From Acidimicrobiia bacterium (GTDB lineage Bacteria > Actinomycetota > Acidimicrobiia > UBA5794 > UBA11373): a stretch of DNA of 5,745 nucleotides. Positions within the stretch are counted from its first letter, which is position 1; each line of letters begins with the position of its first letter. A program made the position numbers and the translations under genes. Of this stretch, positions 5,589 to 5,745 are shown one piece after another. The notes beneath the pieces were generated by a model. The model had not been told where the DNA came from. It saw only the letters and a list, made by a program, of their open reading frames with translations, and made no database searches. Location of the stretch: the NCBI GenBank assembly GCA_025456165.1, contig JALOLI010000087.1:1-5745 (forward strand). The letters run 5' to 3'.

Positions 5589-5613
5589 CTCCGGCCGGGG
5601 TCGCGGGCCGGGG
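5589..5613 (+). terminator. Possible hairpin terminator after the DUF192 gene
   Basis: CCGGCC (5591-5596) pairs with GGCCGG (5606-5611), extended by one G-U and one C-G pair, with a 9-base loop. It lies 24 bases after the stop and has no T-tract. A smaller hairpin GCCG-CGAG-CGGC directly follows the stop (5565-5576). Both could be chance in this GC-rich gap. Confidence 0.25.
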
Positions 5614-5653
5614 CGGGCCGAGCCCGGACTTCCGCGAGCCGCCGGGGCCGCGG

Positions 5654-5659
5654 TACACT
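5654..5659 (+). promoter_or_regulatory. -10 candidate for the downstream (rplM-like) gene
   Basis: TACACT fits the TACANT pattern seen at the other two promoters of the window. A weak -35 (TTCCGC, 5630-5635) lies 18 bases upstream. Transcription from about 5666 would give a leader of about 69 nt before the GTG at 5735, containing small hairpins at 5680-5692 (CCCCC/GGGGG) and 5696-5710 (CCCG/CGGG). Confidence 0.4.
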
Positions 5660-5734
5660 GCCGCCCTTCCCCAACCTGCCCCCCGGCGGGGGCCGCCCGT
5701 CAGATGCGGGTGTCCGAAGGAGGTGGAGCGCGCC

Positions 5735-5745
5735 GTGCGCACTTA
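5735..5745 (+). CDS. rplM: Start of a downstream gene, possibly ribosomal protein L13
   Basis: AAGGAGGT at 5717-5724 is a near-perfect match to the anti-Shine-Dalgarno, ten bases before a GTG. The only codons in the window are GTG CGC ACT TA, that is M-R-T and then a codon beginning TA, most likely Tyr. Actinobacterial L13 proteins characteristically begin MRTY, and a strong ribosome site plus its own promoter suits a ribosomal protein gene. Three and two-thirds codons cannot prove this, so both the gene and its identity are tentative. Confidence 0.45.

Noticed and set aside
4657..5742. A 361-codon open frame on the minus strand opposite panB and the DUF192 gene
   Set aside because: Its translation is Arg/Gly/Pro-rich low-complexity sequence with no domain, and it lies antisense to the firmly identified panB. 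It is a by-product of high G+C.
1..5745. CRISPR arrays, insertion sequences, tRNA genes, defence or phage modules
   Set aside because: Reading both strands I found no regularly spaced repeats, transposase or integrase motifs, tRNA-like folds or defence domains. The coding space is filled by ordinary chromosomal genes.

Overview
The window is about 70% G+C or higher. It carries an LPXTG-type wall anchor, ATGA gene overlaps, an apparently leaderless gene and a PPOX-class (F420/FMN) flavoprotein. Together these suggest a high-GC Gram-positive of the Actinomycetota; an Acidimicrobiia-like lineage is my guess and cannot be fixed from this stretch. No mobile element, CRISPR array, tRNA or rRNA was seen, and the window reads as compact housekeeping chromosome.

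Layout. (1) 1-665 (+) is the 3' end of a secreted, wall-anchored protein with SdrD/Cna-B-like modules, an LPNTG sorting signal, a membrane segment and an Arg-rich tail. A strong hairpin at 690-722 follows it. (2) 724-865 is a non-coding gap with a second foldable element and a -35/-10 promoter placed so close to a GTG that the next gene is probably leaderless. (3) 866-2789 (+) is a tight three-gene operon joined by two ATGA overlaps: pyrE (orotate phosphoribosyltransferase), an unrecognised two-span membrane protein with a possible PH-like domain, and an endonuclease IV (nfo) with all nine metal ligands. (4) 2799-4089 (-) holds two genes facing the operon: a six-span membrane protein with a C-terminal zinc ribbon and, upstream of it, a small PPOX-family flavin/F420 split-barrel protein. 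(5) 4090-4293 is a divergent regulatory gap with a near-consensus -10 (TACAAT) and a foldable leader of about 108 nt before panB. (6) 4294-5564 (+) holds panB (ketopantoate hydroxymethyltransferase, pantothenate/CoA synthesis) followed by an overlapping DUF192 lipoprotein gene. That gene has no ATG, GTG or TTG at its natural N-terminus; it appears to start at an ATC preceded by GGAGG at ideal spacing. (7) 5565-5745 is an intergenic region with a third TACANT -10 and a very strong Shine-Dalgarno before a GTG. The first codons (GTG CGC ACT TA) fit the MRTY start of actinobacterial ribosomal protein L13 (rplM).

The genes serve pyrimidine synthesis (PyrE), base-excision DNA repair (Nfo), coenzyme A precursor synthesis (PanB), a flavin/F420 redox protein, and several envelope proteins. 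I see no defence or mobile system. The most notable point is the probable AUC start codon of the DUF192 lipoprotein gene, followed by the leaderless pyrE and the structured leader or intergenic segments.
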